Part shown: piece after piece, positions 18,275 to 26,837 of the stretch
Numbering within the stretch: position 1 is the stretch's first letter
How the letters are laid out: each line of letters opens with the position of its first letter
Source of the DNA: Erythrobacter sp. HI0063
GTDB taxonomy: Bacteria; Pseudomonadota; Alphaproteobacteria; Sphingomonadales; Sphingomonadaceae
Length of the DNA stretch: 64,000 nucleotides
Direction: 5' to 3'
Assembly: GCF_001635685.1 (NCBI RefSeq)
Contig: NZ_LWFF01000002.1
Location: forward strand, 1 to 64,000
Notes under the pieces: generated by a model
The model's database searches: none
The model's input: the letters and a program-made list of their open reading frames with translations, nothing else
What the model was told of the DNA's origin: nothing
Made by a program: the position numbers and the translations under genes

Positions 18275-19132
18275 TCAGGTCCAGACCGCTTCCGGCGGCA
18301 GGCTCATCAGGATCGCGTCGATATTGCCGCCGGTCTTGAGACCGAACAGAGTGCCCCTGTCGTACACCAGATTGAATTCGGCGTAGCGCCCCCGCCATTC
18401 GAGCTGGGTCAGCTTGTCGGCCGGGGTGAAATCGCTTTCCATCCGGCGGCGCACCAGTTCAGGGAAGATGTCGAGGAAGGCTTCGCCGACATCCTTGGTG
18501 AAGGCGAAATTGCGCGCGAAGGCGTCCTCGTCCTCACATTCGAGATGGTCGTAGAAGATCCCGCCCACCCCGCGATGGACGCCGCGATGGGGGATGTAGA
18601 AATACTCGTCCGCCCATTTCGAAAACCGCTCGTAATAGGTCGGATTGTGCGCGGCGCAGGCGGCGCGGAACCGGGCGTGGAAGTCTTCGGTGTCTTGCGG
18701 ATAGGGGATCGGCGGATTCAGATCCGCGCCGCCTCCGAACCACGCCCTGCCCGTCACCAGGAAACGCGTGTTCATATGCACTGCCGGAACGTGCGGGTTC
18801 TTCATATGCGCCACCAGGCTGATACCGGTGGCGACGAAGCGCGGATCGTCGGGGTCGACGCCGTTCATCGTCTTGGCGAATTCGGATTCGAACCGTCCGC
18901 GCACGGTGGACACGTTGACCCCGACCTTTTCGAACACCTCGCCCTTCATCAGCCCGCGCGTGCCGCCGCCGGGATCGGGATTGCCCTCTTCGTGTCGCTG
19001 CCAGGGCAGATATTCGAAGGCAGCGTCGGATCCCGCCTCGCGCTCGATCGCTTCGAATTCGGCGCAGATGCGGTCCCGCAAGGTTTCGAACCAGGTGCGG
19101 GCGGTTTCTGTCTGCTGGGTCCAGTCGGTCAT
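18275..19132 (-). CDS. hemF: Oxygen-dependent coproporphyrinogen III oxidase
   Basis: A 285-residue protein starting at MTDWTQQTETA, preceded by a strong purine-rich site (AAGGGGGCAGG). HemF hallmarks: EGNPDPGGGTRGLMKGEVFEK, HMNTRFL, WFGGGADLNPPIPY, HRGVGGIFYD, and the C-terminal YAEFNLVYDRGTLFGLKTGGN. It turns coproporphyrinogen III into protoporphyrinogen IX using O2 in haem synthesis. Length and motifs are normal for the family. Confidence 0.96.
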   Translation of the reverse strand: MTDWTQQTETARTWFETLRDRICAEFEAIEREAGSDAAFEYLPWQRHEEGNPDPGGGTRGLMKGEVFEKVGVNVSTVRGRFESEFAKTMNGVDPDDPRFVATGISLVAHMKNPHVPAVHMNTRFLVTGRAWFGGGADLNPPIPYPQDTEDFHARFRAACAAHNPTYYERFSKWADEYFYIPHRGVHRGVGGIFYDHLECEDEDAFARNFAFTKDVGEAFLDIFPELVRRRMESDFTPADKLTQLEWRGRYAEFNLVYDRGTLFGLKTGGNIDAILMSLPPEAVWT

Positions 19133-19176
19133 CCTGCCCCCTTGCCAAGCCGAATCCACAAGGGCAATAGCGGGCC

Positions 19177-19878
19177 ATGGTTCCCCTTTCGTTCGCCGAT
19201 CAGGAATGGCTGCTCACCACAGGACGCGCACTCTACTGGCCGCGCGAGCAGGCCTTGCTGGTGGCCGACCTGCATCTGGAAAAAGGCAGCTTCTTCGCGG
19301 GCCACGGCCAGCCGATACCACCCTATGACAGCCGCGAAACGCTGGAGCGGGTGGCGCTGGCCATCCGCGAGACCGGCGCGCGCCGGGTGATTACCCTGGG
19401 GGATAATTTTCACGATTCGGACGGCAGCACGCGCCTGGAACCGCATGCCTGCGGCATGCTGGAGGCGCTGACCAAGGCGGTCGACTGGGTGTGGATCACG
19501 GGAAACCACGATCCCGACATGGAAGCGCGGTGCGGCGGCACGCTGGTGGAGGAACTGGAGATCGGCGGCACGATCCTGCGCCACCGCGCCCTTCCCGGCG
19601 AAACCCGGCCCGAATTGTCCGGCCATTATCACCCGCGCGTGCAATTGACCGTCCAGCGCCGCCATATCCGCCGCCCCTGCGCGGTGATCAGCGCCAATGA
19701 CAGCGTGGACGGCAAGCCTTCGGGCCGCATGATCCTGCCAGCCTTCGGCGCCTATACGGGCGGGATGAACGCCGCCGATCCGGCCATTCTCAAGGCGCTC
19801 CAGCCCGCCAATGCGATCGATGCGGTGGTGCCTGCCAAGGGGCGCCTGGCGCGCTTCCCCCTTTGGCGGGCGGGATAG
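19177..19878 (+). CDS. pdeM: PdeM-type metallophosphoesterase (ligase-associated)
   Basis: A 233-residue calcineurin-like enzyme with the five metal-binding blocks DLHLEKG, GDNFHD, GNHDP, GHYHPRV and the Asn in ITLGDN. The sequence matches the ligase-associated DNA damage response endonuclease PdeM, which in many bacteria is encoded with a DEXH helicase and an ATP-dependent ligase. Those partners are not beside it here. It is divergent from hemF with a 44-base gap. Confidence 0.86.
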   Translation: MVPLSFADQEWLLTTGRALYWPREQALLVADLHLEKGSFFAGHGQPIPPYDSRETLERVALAIRETGARRVITLGDNFHDSDGSTRLEPHACGMLEALTKAVDWVWITGNHDPDMEARCGGTLVEELEIGGTILRHRALPGETRPELSGHYHPRVQLTVQRRHIRRPCAVISANDSVDGKPSGRMILPAFGAYTGGMNAADPAILKALQPANAIDAVVPAKGRLARFPLWRAG

Positions 19879-20002
19879 TCGGGACGGGCGCGCGTGACGT
19901 CGCCATCACGCCCGATACGGCTAATCCGCACTATCCACTTCCGAATCCGTGCGAGAATGCCTACATGGGGCGATCCAAGGCAATGATACAGGAGATAGCC
20001 CC

Positions 20003-20545
20003 ATAGCCCGTCCACCCCGTCGTTCCATGCAGCCGCCAGTCAAGAGCGGCCCTCGCTACGACAATTTCATCCAATCGCCCAAGGTCCGCGTCATCGATGA
20101 CGAGGGAGAGAATTTGGGCGTCATGTTCACCCGCGAAGCGATCGAGCAGGCCAACGAAAAGGGTCTGAACCTCGTCGAAGTGTCCCCCAATGCGGACCCG
20201 CCGGTGTGCAAGTTCCTCGATGTCGGCAAGCATCGCTACGAGGCGCAGAAAAAGGCGAACCTCGCGCGCAAGACGCAGAAGACCCAGGATATCAAAGAGG
20301 TCAAGATGCGCCCGAACATCGACACGCACGATTACGACGTGAAGATGCGCAACGTGGTCAAGTTCATCGAAAACGGTGACAAGGTGAAGTGCACCCTGCG
20401 CTTCCGCGGCCGCGAAATGGCGCACCAGCAGCTCGGCATGGACCTGCTCAACCGGGTCCGCGACGATGTCGAGGAAATCGCCAAGGTCGAAAGCTTCCCG
20501 CGCCTCGAAGGTCGCCAGATGCTGATGGTGCTCGCGCCCAAATAA
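20003..20545 (+). CDS. infC: Translation initiation factor IF-3, apparent AUA start
   Basis: A 180-residue IF-3. The N-domain opens [17 protein letters not shown] with NLGVM, then the linker ([21 protein letters not shown]) and C-domain ([39 protein letters not shown]). The best start is ATA at 20003, eight bases after GGAG (19991-19994); the first in-frame ATG at 20027 has no Shine-Dalgarno site. Rare starts (AUU/AUA) let IF-3 repress its own translation, a known feature of infC genes. IF-3 splits ribosomes and checks the initiator tRNA. Confidence 0.95.
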   Translation: MARPPRRSMQPPVKSGPRYDNFIQSPKVRVIDDEGENLGVMFTREAIEQANEKGLNLVEVSPNADPPVCKFLDVGKHRYEAQKKANLARKTQKTQDIKEVKMRPNIDTHDYDVKMRNVVKFIENGDKVKCTLRFRGREMAHQQLGMDLLNRVRDDVEEIAKVESFPRLEGRQMLMVLAPK

Positions 20546-20606
20546 GGCGCGTCCATTTCCGCTCAAGACCGGGGGAACGGCGCTGGCCGCCCCTGGTTGA
20601 GGCGGC

Positions 20607-21251
20607 ATGGCCCATCCTCTCCGACGAACCCTCATGTTTTTCGGCTTCGCCGGCGCGCTCGTACTCGGCGGCTGTTCGGATGCCGACGAAACCGTGGTGA
20701 CCGAACGCAGCGGTCCCGCCCAACTCGGCACGTCGGAACCGCCCGTGCCCGCCGGGCAAGCCTCACCTCCGCCGAGCGTCGACACGCAGGGCTCCGCAAC
20801 GCCGCCTTCTGGCTATACCGATGGGTCAGGCATCGACGATGGCTACCCCGATCTCTCGCCCCCTGTCCTCACGCCCGAAGCCGAGCGCGGGGAAACCGGC
20901 GCACGCAACGTGCTCGTCAATTTCGCCCGCGCCGTCGAATTGCGCGAATATGATCAGGCTTGGCGATTTTTCAACGACACCGCAAAGACGCGCTGGAGCG
21001 AGAAACGGTTCGACGCTTTGTTTGCAGGCCTACGTGATATAACCGTCTCCGTCCCATCGGGACGCATGGAAGGCGCTGCCGGGTCCAGCTATTACACAAG
21101 TCAGGCAGAGATCGCCGCAACCGATCCCGACGGCAGGCGGATACGTCTGGAAGGCCCGATCGTCTTGCGCCGGGTCAACGATGTTCCAGGATCAAGCGCC
21201 GAGCAGAGGCGCTGGCACATCGAGCAGTTCGATCTGTCGGTTAGGCCCTAA
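20607..21251 (+). CDS. Lipoprotein of unknown function
   Basis: A 214-residue protein with a lipobox (LVLGGC, Cys23), a Pro/Ser/Thr-rich linker of about 60 residues, and a compact C-terminal domain (ARNVLVNFARAVELREYDQAWRFF onward) that ends QRRWHIEQFDL. The C-domain layout, a helix pair then a beta sheet with Trp residues, recalls small NTF2-like or DUF4019-like folds but I cannot assign it. Found just after infC. Confidence 0.7.
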   Translation: MAHPLRRTLMFFGFAGALVLGGCSDADETVVTERSGPAQLGTSEPPVPAGQASPPPSVDTQGSATPPSGYTDGSGIDDGYPDLSPPVLTPEAERGETGARNVLVNFARAVELREYDQAWRFFNDTAKTRWSEKRFDALFAGLRDITVSVPSGRMEGAAGSSYYTSQAEIAATDPDGRRIRLEGPIVLRRVNDVPGSSAEQRRWHIEQFDLSVRP

Positions 21252-21263
21252 CCGAGGCGCGCT

Positions 21264-21947
21264 TCATTCGATCTCGAAATCGAGCAGAGTGAAGCTGGCC
21301 CGACCGGTCGCATAGACTCCATGGCCCCGACCGCTGTCCGATCCGAAGGTGAACCCGATCCGGGCCGCTTGAGCAAGCGCCGCGCGGAACGCTTCCGGGT
21401 TCTGACTCGAAGGTTTACCGTAAACCGATATCCAGTCGCCCCCCAGCGGGATCGTTACAGTGTGCGTCCCGGCCCGTAGCGGAATCTTCCTGTCCGAAGG
21501 CGAATACCAGCGGAAATGTTCGTAGGGTCCCTTTGCGTTCCAGCTATCGCCACGGCGCTGGAAGAACAGCGACATGTAAGCCTGCTCCTCAGTAGATTCC
21601 TGAGGGACGAACCGCGTGCCAGGCGCGGCATCGACGCGATAGCGCATCGTGATAGACCGCGCCCCGCGCAAGCTGCCCGGATCGAACGTGACGTAATGGA
21701 CGTGGCCATAGCGTTCACGGATATTCGGTATGTCGAAGGTGATGCCCTCGCGCGTGTCCTCTGGCTGCAATGGCATGCCGACGGAATAATTGCGGCCTTT
21801 GATGATGGGGCCGATTTCCCAGGCGCGCGCCGGCGGAACTTCCGCGAGAACGGGAGCGGCGACAGTGGCGGCCGCTCCCAGAGCCAGCGCGGCGGTCAAT
21901 CCGCGGCTGGAGGAACCGAAGGCGGAGCGGGAGAAAAAGCGAGTCAT
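21264..21947 (-). CDS. Secreted protein of unknown function
   Basis: About 227 residues from MTRFFSRSAFG; a signal peptide with an AALALGAAATVAAPVLA core is clear. The mature part is beta-rich (YGHVHYVTFDPGSL, SITMRYRVDAAPG, HTVTIPLGGDWISVYGK, ASFTLLDFEIE), reading like a single carbohydrate-binding-type jelly roll. No catalytic motif is visible. It is divergent from the leader of the Cys/Met enzyme gene. Confidence 0.7.
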   Translation of the reverse strand: MTRFFSRSAFGSSSRGLTAALALGAAATVAAPVLAEVPPARAWEIGPIIKGRNYSVGMPLQPEDTREGITFDIPNIRERYGHVHYVTFDPGSLRGARSITMRYRVDAAPGTRFVPQESTEEQAYMSLFFQRRGDSWNAKGPYEHFRWYSPSDRKIPLRAGTHTVTIPLGGDWISVYGKPSSQNPEAFRAALAQAARIGFTFGSDSGRGHGVYATGRASFTLLDFEIE

Positions 21948-22037
21948 ACCGCCATCTATCGCATCGCCCGTGAAACGATCCTGAAAGTCTCGTAAACCAA
22001 CCGGCAAGCTTCGCCGTGGGTTGATCGCTTGCCGCGC

Positions 22038-22149
22038 CGCTTCTACTCCGCTTCCATCACAGTCTGTGGCGGAGAAGCGTTCCTGCGGAGGTTAGGAACG
22101 GGTGCCCCGCAGCTGCCAGGACATTTGCGATCCCCCGCCTTCCTGGGGG
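22038..22149 (+). promoter_or_regulatory. Structured 5' leader of the Cys/Met PLP enzyme gene, candidate riboswitch
   Basis: Three structures stand in the 140 bases before the GTG start. First, CGCTT-cta-CTCCGC (22038-22051) pairs with GCGGAG-AAGCG (22069-22079), with an inner CACA/TGTG stem. Second, GTTCC (22079-22083) pairs with GGAAC (22095-22099) while CTGCGG (22083-22088) pairs with CCGCAG (22107-22112): interleaved, an H-type pseudoknot. Third, CCCCC (22132-22136) pairs with GGGGG (22145-22149) before the ribosome site. The gene family is often under SAM riboswitch control; I do not recognise the class here. Confidence 0.5.
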
Positions 22150-22178
22150 TTCGACATTTCATTCAGGAGCTCCAACCC

Positions 22179-23492
22179 GTGAGCGAAACCGACATCATCG
22201 ACCCCACCACGCCGCGCAAAAACCCCAAGCCGGAAGTCACCAAGATCGACGGACGCGCGCTGAAGCCTGCAACCTTGATGATGGGCCATGGCTATGATCC
22301 GACTCTGTCGGAAGGCAGCCTGAAACCGCCGATCTTCCTCACCAGCACCTTCGCTTTCCCCAGCGCGGCTGACGGCAAGCGCCACTTCGAAGGCATCACC
22401 GGCAAGCGCCCCGGCGGCGCGGACGGGCTGGTCTATTCGCGCTTCAACGCGCCGAACCAGGAAATCCTCGAAGATCGCCTGTCGATCTGGGACGGGGCGG
22501 AAGACGCGCTGAGCTTTTCCAGCGGCATGACCGCGATCTGCGTGCTGATGCTGGCCTATGCCAGCCAGGGCGACGTGATCGTCCATTCCGGCCCGCTCTA
22601 TGCCGCGTCCGAGGGCTTCGTAGCCAAGGTGCTGGCGAAATTCGGCGTCACCTATGTCGATTTCCCCGCCAGCGCCACGCGCGAGGAGATCGACGCGGTG
22701 CTGGAAAAAGCGAAGGCGCAGGCATCCGATCAGGGCGGGAAGGTCTGCATGATCTATCTCGAAAGCCCCGGCAATCCGACCAATGCGCTGGTCGACATCG
22801 AGGCGGTCAAGGAAGCGCGCGACGCGGCGCTCGACTGGGATTGCCCGATCGCGATCGACAACACATTCCTTGGCCCGCTATGGCAGCGCCCGCTAGATCA
22901 TGGCGCGGACATCGTGGTCTATTCGCTGACCAAATATGTCGGCGGCCATTCGGACCTCGTGGCAGGCTCGATCGCCGGCGCTAAGAAGTGGATGGATCCG
23001 GTGCGCAGCTTGCGCAACACGATGGGCGGCATCTGCGATCCCAACACGGCCTGGATGCTGCTGCGGTCCTTGGAGACCGTGGAACTGCGCATGCAGCGCG
23101 CGGGCGAGAATGCGGCCAAGGTCTGCGACTATCTCAGCAAGCATGAGAAGGTCGAAGGGCTCGGCTATCTCGGCATGATCGAAGGCGCGCGTCAGCAGGA
23201 CATTTACGACCGCCATTGCCTCGGTGCAGGATCGACCTTCTCGCTGCTGCTGAAGGGCGGCGAGGCTGAATGCTTCCGCTTTCTCGACGCGCTCAAGATC
23301 GCCAAGCTTGCCGTCAGCCTCGGCGGGACGGAGACGCTGGCGAGCCATCCCGCTTCGATGACTCACCTCTCGGTTGCCGAAGGACGCCGCACGGAACTGG
23401 GCATTTCGGACAATCTGGTGCGCATCTCGATCGGGATCGAGGATGCGGACGATCTGATCGCCGATTTCGAACAGGCCCTCGAACAGGTCTGA
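22179..23492 (+). CDS. Cys/Met metabolism PLP enzyme (cystathionine gamma-synthase family)
   Basis: A 437-residue fold-type I PLP enzyme starting at GTG 22179, preceded by AGGAG. Visible landmarks: YSRFNAPNQEILEDRLSIWDGAEDALSFSSGMTAI, SGPLYAASEGF, YLESPGNPTNALVDI, AIDNTFLGPLWQRPLDHGADIV and YSLTKYVGGHSDLVAG with the Schiff-base lysine, then GGTETLASHPASMTH. It could be an O-acyl-homoserine sulfhydrylase, a cystathionine gamma-synthase or a gamma-lyase; the sequence alone does not decide. A structured leader suggests control by a sulfur metabolite. Confidence 0.88.
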   Translation: MSETDIIDPTTPRKNPKPEVTKIDGRALKPATLMMGHGYDPTLSEGSLKPPIFLTSTFAFPSAADGKRHFEGITGKRPGGADGLVYSRFNAPNQEILEDRLSIWDGAEDALSFSSGMTAICVLMLAYASQGDVIVHSGPLYAASEGFVAKVLAKFGVTYVDFPASATREEIDAVLEKAKAQASDQGGKVCMIYLESPGNPTNALVDIEAVKEARDAALDWDCPIAIDNTFLGPLWQRPLDHGADIVVYSLTKYVGGHSDLVAGSIAGAKKWMDPVRSLRNTMGGICDPNTAWMLLRSLETVELRMQRAGENAAKVCDYLSKHEKVEGLGYLGMIEGARQQDIYDRHCLGAGSTFSLLLKGGEAECFRFLDALKIAKLAVSLGGTETLASHPASMTHLSVAEGRRTELGISDNLVRISIGIEDADDLIADFEQALEQV

Positions 23493-23511
23493 GCGGCTCC
23501 CGACGGATATC

Positions 23512-23538
23512 GCCACCCCGGACTCGAGCCGGGGTGGC
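23512..23538 (+). terminator. Intrinsic terminator after the Cys/Met enzyme gene
   Basis: GCCACCCCGG (23512-23521) and CCGGGGTGGC (23529-23538) form a perfect 10-bp stem with loop ACTCGAG, followed by gtgaggcttttc. It lies 20 bases after the stop. The stem resembles CCCCGG-type intergenic palindromes that recur in sphingomonad genomes. Confidence 0.8.
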
Positions 23539-23552
23539 GTGAGGCTTTTCAT

Positions 23553-24449
23553 ATGATCCGCATCGCCTTCCTCGCCTGCGCCGATACGCTTCCGGGCCCC
23601 GGCCCCCGACGCGGCGATGCGTTCGAGCATGATCTCGAAATCGCCGCCTTGAGGCCCGCTTTCGAAACCGCCGGACTCGATCTGCTCGAGATCGACTGGC
23701 GCGAGCCGCTCGAAGCTTTCGATGGAGCCGCGCTGGTCCTTCTCGGTACGGCATGGGACTATCAGGACTATCCGCAAGATTTCCTCGCGAAGCTCGACGT
23801 GCTGGCAGCACGGGGGATTACCGTCTGCAATCCGCCGGAAATCGTCCGCTGGAACGCCGACAAGGGCTATCTGCTGGACCTGTCCGAGCGCGATGTACCA
23901 GTCATTCCGACTATCTGGCACGACGATGCGGGGCGCGCGGACATCGCCGACGCGCTCGACCGGTTCGAGACCGACCGCGTGGTGGTCAAACGTCGCGTCG
24001 GCGCGGGCGCGCTGGGCCAGCACAGCTTTTCGCGCGAAGCCCTGCCCGACACGGACTGGCGCATGGGCCATGCCTGCCTGATCCAGCCCTTCCTCGCGAG
24101 CGTGGTCGAGGAGGGCGAATTCACCTTCGTGTTCATCGACGGAGAGTTCAGCCACGGCGTCCTGAAACAGGCGGCTGCGGGCGACTATCGCATCCAGTCT
24201 CTCTATGGCGGGAAGGAAAGCGTGTTCGCGCCGAGCACTACCGATCTCGCCAGCGCCCGTGCGGTGATTTCCGCCCTGCCCTTCAAAGACCCCCTGTATG
24301 CCCGCATCGACATGGCACGGCTTCCGTCGGGCGAACTGGCAGTGATGGAGGCGGAAATGATCGAGCCCTATCTCTATCCCGAACAGGGGCCCGACCTCGG
24401 CGAGCGGTTGGCAAAGGCGGTACTGAGCCGTCTGGAGCGGTCGGCCTAG
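23553..24449 (+). CDS. ATP-grasp domain protein, RimK/glutathione-synthetase-like
   Basis: A 298-residue protein. The N-terminal part (FLACADTLPGPGPRRGDAFEHDLEIAAL split at 5-33) and the GTAWDYQDYPQDFL segment precede an ATP-grasp core: VVVKRRVGAGALGQHSF for the nucleotide lysine, CLIQPFLASVVEEGEFTFVFI and the metal-binding end RLPSGELAVMEAEMIEPYL. These enzymes ligate a carboxylate to an amine using ATP. The substrates are unknown and the neighbours give no clue. Confidence 0.72.
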   Translation: MIRIAFLACADTLPGPGPRRGDAFEHDLEIAALRPAFETAGLDLLEIDWREPLEAFDGAALVLLGTAWDYQDYPQDFLAKLDVLAARGITVCNPPEIVRWNADKGYLLDLSERDVPVIPTIWHDDAGRADIADALDRFETDRVVVKRRVGAGALGQHSFSREALPDTDWRMGHACLIQPFLASVVEEGEFTFVFIDGEFSHGVLKQAAAGDYRIQSLYGGKESVFAPSTTDLASARAVISALPFKDPLYARIDMARLPSGELAVMEAEMIEPYLYPEQGPDLGERLAKAVLSRLERSA

Positions 24450-25552
24450 CTGCTCTCGCTATCACGGGCAGATGCGGCGTTTCCTTCCATGCGATAGAAG
24501 ACGCGGGTTTCGCAGCCGGTGATGGCCTGCCCCTCCTGCTTGCTCGACCGCTCTATCATCCGCTTCGCCGCTTCGCCGAAATCGTCGATCGGTTCGGCGC
24601 GCAGGATGCGGACATTGCCGATCTCGCCCCAAGGCGCGACATCGTAGGCGATATCGGCCCACCCCTCGATCGAACGCGAGCGGTAGGCTTCGGGAAAAAC
24701 GAGCTGTGGGGCGCGGTCCCATTCCAGGGCTTCGCAGGGATCGGACCAATCGGCCCCGCGCGGCGGCGCGGGCGGTGCCGGCAAGACCGCCGCATTGCGC
24801 CAATACCGATAGCTGCAATTATGCCGCATCGGACCTTCGTTGAAACGGCTGGTCTCAACCGCCTCTTCCGCCGCCCCATCGAGCGGTTCGTTGCCGGTTC
24901 CGTAAAGGTGGCGAACATTGGACGTTTCACCCGAAGGCTCCACGTCGAACCCGATCGCCGTCCAGTCGCGAACACCGGGCGTCGCGGGGATCTGGTCGAA
25001 ATTCGGATAGGCCCGCAGGATCGGCTGCGTGCCCGCGCGGCACTCGTCGTCGGCATGAAGCCGATCGTAAGCTTCCCTCGAAAGGCGCGGGGTCTGGCCG
25101 GTCATGACGTAGGATACCAGCTCGACCGGCTCCGCCTCTTCTATCGGGCGCATCACAGGCCGATAGGTAATGGAGCATCCATCAAGCGCGGCATTGGCCG
25201 CGAACCGGCTCGACACCATTGCGGCGGCGCCGGAGCCATGATTGGAATGCGAGGGCGACGTCCGCGTGATCGAGACAGGCCGCCCCGTCGCGTCGATGGC
25301 GAAATCGAAACTCATCGCCGGCGGCTCCGACCCGCGCCCGGACCACAGCGTATTGTAGGGCCTGCGTCCCTCAACGACCGAGGCGACCTCGCCATTTTCA
25401 CAGCGGACCGGACCGGGCATCCAGCTGACCAATCTCTGGCCCGACAAACCGTGCGACGAGGAAGCGATCGGTACTCCGACCGTGGCCACGGGCGGTTCCG
25501 GCGGGATCGCCGATGCGGCGGATCCGAGCAAAGCCGACAAAAGTCCGATCAT
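24446..25552 (-). CDS. Exported protein with three TonB-C-like repeats
   Basis: A 368-residue protein with a short signal sequence (MIGLLSALLGSAASA). Three repeats follow the TonB C-terminal pattern: FDFAIDATGRPVSITRTSP (about 78), IGFDVEPSGETSNVRHLYG (about 195) and IAYDVAPWGEIGNVRILRAEP (about 300), each followed by a helix and a beta strand with Cys near the end (CSITYRP, CSYRYW, CETRVFY). There is no long Pro-rich spacer or N-terminal anchor as in TonB, so it is probably a soluble periplasmic protein. Function unknown. It converges by 4 bases on the ATP-grasp gene. Confidence 0.7.
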   Translation of the reverse strand: MIGLLSALLGSAASAIPPEPPVATVGVPIASSSHGLSGQRLVSWMPGPVRCENGEVASVVEGRRPYNTLWSGRGSEPPAMSFDFAIDATGRPVSITRTSPSHSNHGSGAAAMVSSRFAANAALDGCSITYRPVMRPIEEAEPVELVSYVMTGQTPRLSREAYDRLHADDECRAGTQPILRAYPNFDQIPATPGVRDWTAIGFDVEPSGETSNVRHLYGTGNEPLDGAAEEAVETSRFNEGPMRHNCSYRYWRNAAVLPAPPAPPRGADWSDPCEALEWDRAPQLVFPEAYRSRSIEGWADIAYDVAPWGEIGNVRILRAEPIDDFGEAAKRMIERSSKQEGQAITGCETRVFYRMEGNAASARDSESS

Positions 25553-25590
25553 CTCCGCATATCCTCGTTTTTACTGCCGGATCGGCTCGC

Positions 25591-26124
25591 CTAGCCCTTC
25601 CACTCGCGCCGTTCCTCGGCGGCTTTCAGCACTTCGTAGGCGACCTGCAATTTCTGGAATTCCTGCGCCGCTTCGGCATCGTTGGGCTTCACGTCGGGAT
25701 GGACAGTTTTCGCCTTTTCGCGCCAGGCTTTCTTGATCGCGGGGAAGTCGGCATCGCTCTCGAGGCCGAGCGCGTCCAATGCGCGCATCTCGTCCTGCGT
25801 GCGCGAGCCATCGCCGCTGCCGCCCCAGCCATAATGCTGCGCTTCGGCATAGCCTGCATTCTCTGCCGTCTCGGCCTTGGCGCGCGCAGCCTTCTCGGCC
25901 TTGTCGAGGCCTTCGAAATAATCCCATTTCTGATTGTATTCGGCGGCGTGGCGCTGGCAGAAATACCAGCGATCGCGGCTGTTGGGCGCCTTGGGCGCGG
26001 GGCAATCGCCCACTTCCTCGCAGCCATGGCGATCGCACAATTTGACGTTCGCCGCCGCGCGTTCGCTTTCATAGCCGCGCCAGCGGGGAAAGCCCCAATC
26101 GTTGGAACGACGGGGCTTAGGCAT
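25591..26124 (-). CDS. J-domain (DnaJ-like) protein
   Basis: A 177-residue protein. The C-terminal 65 residues are a J domain (ALDALGLESDADFPAIKKAWREKAK, then VHPDVKP with the HPD motif that triggers Hsp70 ATPase). The N-terminal half holds CDRHGCEEVGDCPAP and FCQRHAAEYNQKW, a Cys/His set that could bind zinc. J domain at the C-terminus and a putative zinc-like N-domain are typical of small alphaproteobacterial J proteins. Partner is presumably DnaK. Confidence 0.85.
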   Translation of the reverse strand: MPKPRRSNDWGFPRWRGYESERAAANVKLCDRHGCEEVGDCPAPKAPNSRDRWYFCQRHAAEYNQKWDYFEGLDKAEKAARAKAETAENAGYAEAQHYGWGGSGDGSRTQDEMRALDALGLESDADFPAIKKAWREKAKTVHPDVKPNDAEAAQEFQKLQVAYEVLKAAEERREWKG

Positions 26125-26204
26125 CGAAATGAGTCACTTTGAAATCGGGCATCTCCAGTAACCTAGGCTCTCGCGCCCGCAATGCCAATGTCGCAGAGGC
26201 GAGA

Positions 26205-26228
26205 GAGCGTCCTGTAACAGGAACGCTC
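26205..26228 (-). terminator. Terminator-like hairpin downstream of pal
   Basis: GAGCGT-CCTG (26205-26214) pairs with CAGG-a-ACGCTC (26218-26228) around a TAA loop, with one bulged base. It lies 19 bases beyond the pal stop codon and so probably ends the tol-pal transcript. The U-run is weak. Confidence 0.55.
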
Positions 26229-26246
26229 CCCCGCCCCGCAATCGGA

Positions 26247-26765
26247 TCAGTTGATCACGACGCTCGCAGCGCGGCGGTTCTGCGCCCAGGCGCTTTCATT
26301 GCTGCCGAGCGCAACCGGGCGTTCCTTGCCGTAGCTGACGGTGCGGATGCGTGTCGCCGGAATGCCGAGGCTGACGAGATAATTCTTCGCCGCATTCGCA
26401 CGCCGCTCACCCAGAGCCAGGTTGTATTCGCGCGTGCCGCGCTCGTCCGCATGGCCTTCAACGGTGAAGGTGATCTGCGGATACTGGCTGAAATACTGCG
26501 CCTGGACCTGAAGGCGGCGCGTGTCCTCCGCATCGATATTGTAGCGATCGGTGTCGAAATAGACGACCGTGTTCGCCGCGCCGACAGTTTCCGTGAAATG
26601 GCGCTGCGTGCCGGGAGCGGCCACGCCCGGTCCGGTCGGCGTGGGGGTAGTCGTCGGCGTAGTCTGCTGCGGAGGAGGCGGCAGCTCTTCGGGCGGCTGC
26701 TTCTTACAGGCGGCGAGCGCGAGCGCGCTGGCGAGGCAGACGGTGGCGGTCAGGCGAGTGTTCAT
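26247..26765 (-). CDS. pal: Peptidoglycan-associated lipoprotein Pal
   Basis: A 172-residue lipoprotein (LALAAC, Cys20), a Pro/Thr-rich linker and an OmpA-like domain: VYFDTDRYNIDAED, VEGHADERGTREYNLALGERRANAAKNYL split over 100-130, and SYGKERPVALGSNESAW. It anchors the outer membrane to peptidoglycan and works with TolB during constriction. It is the last gene of the tol-pal cluster, 72 bases after tolB. No cpoB/ybgF follows it here. Confidence 0.95.
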   Translation of the reverse strand: MNTRLTATVCLASALALAACKKQPPEELPPPPQQTTPTTTPTPTGPGVAAPGTQRHFTETVGAANTVVYFDTDRYNIDAEDTRRLQVQAQYFSQYPQITFTVEGHADERGTREYNLALGERRANAAKNYLVSLGIPATRIRTVSYGKERPVALGSNESAWAQNRRAASVVIN

Positions 26766-26837
26766 AGCGGCCGATCCTTTTCGACTGTTCCAAAACCGGT
26801 GTGCGACCCGGCAGATGCAATACTCAAACCAATGATC

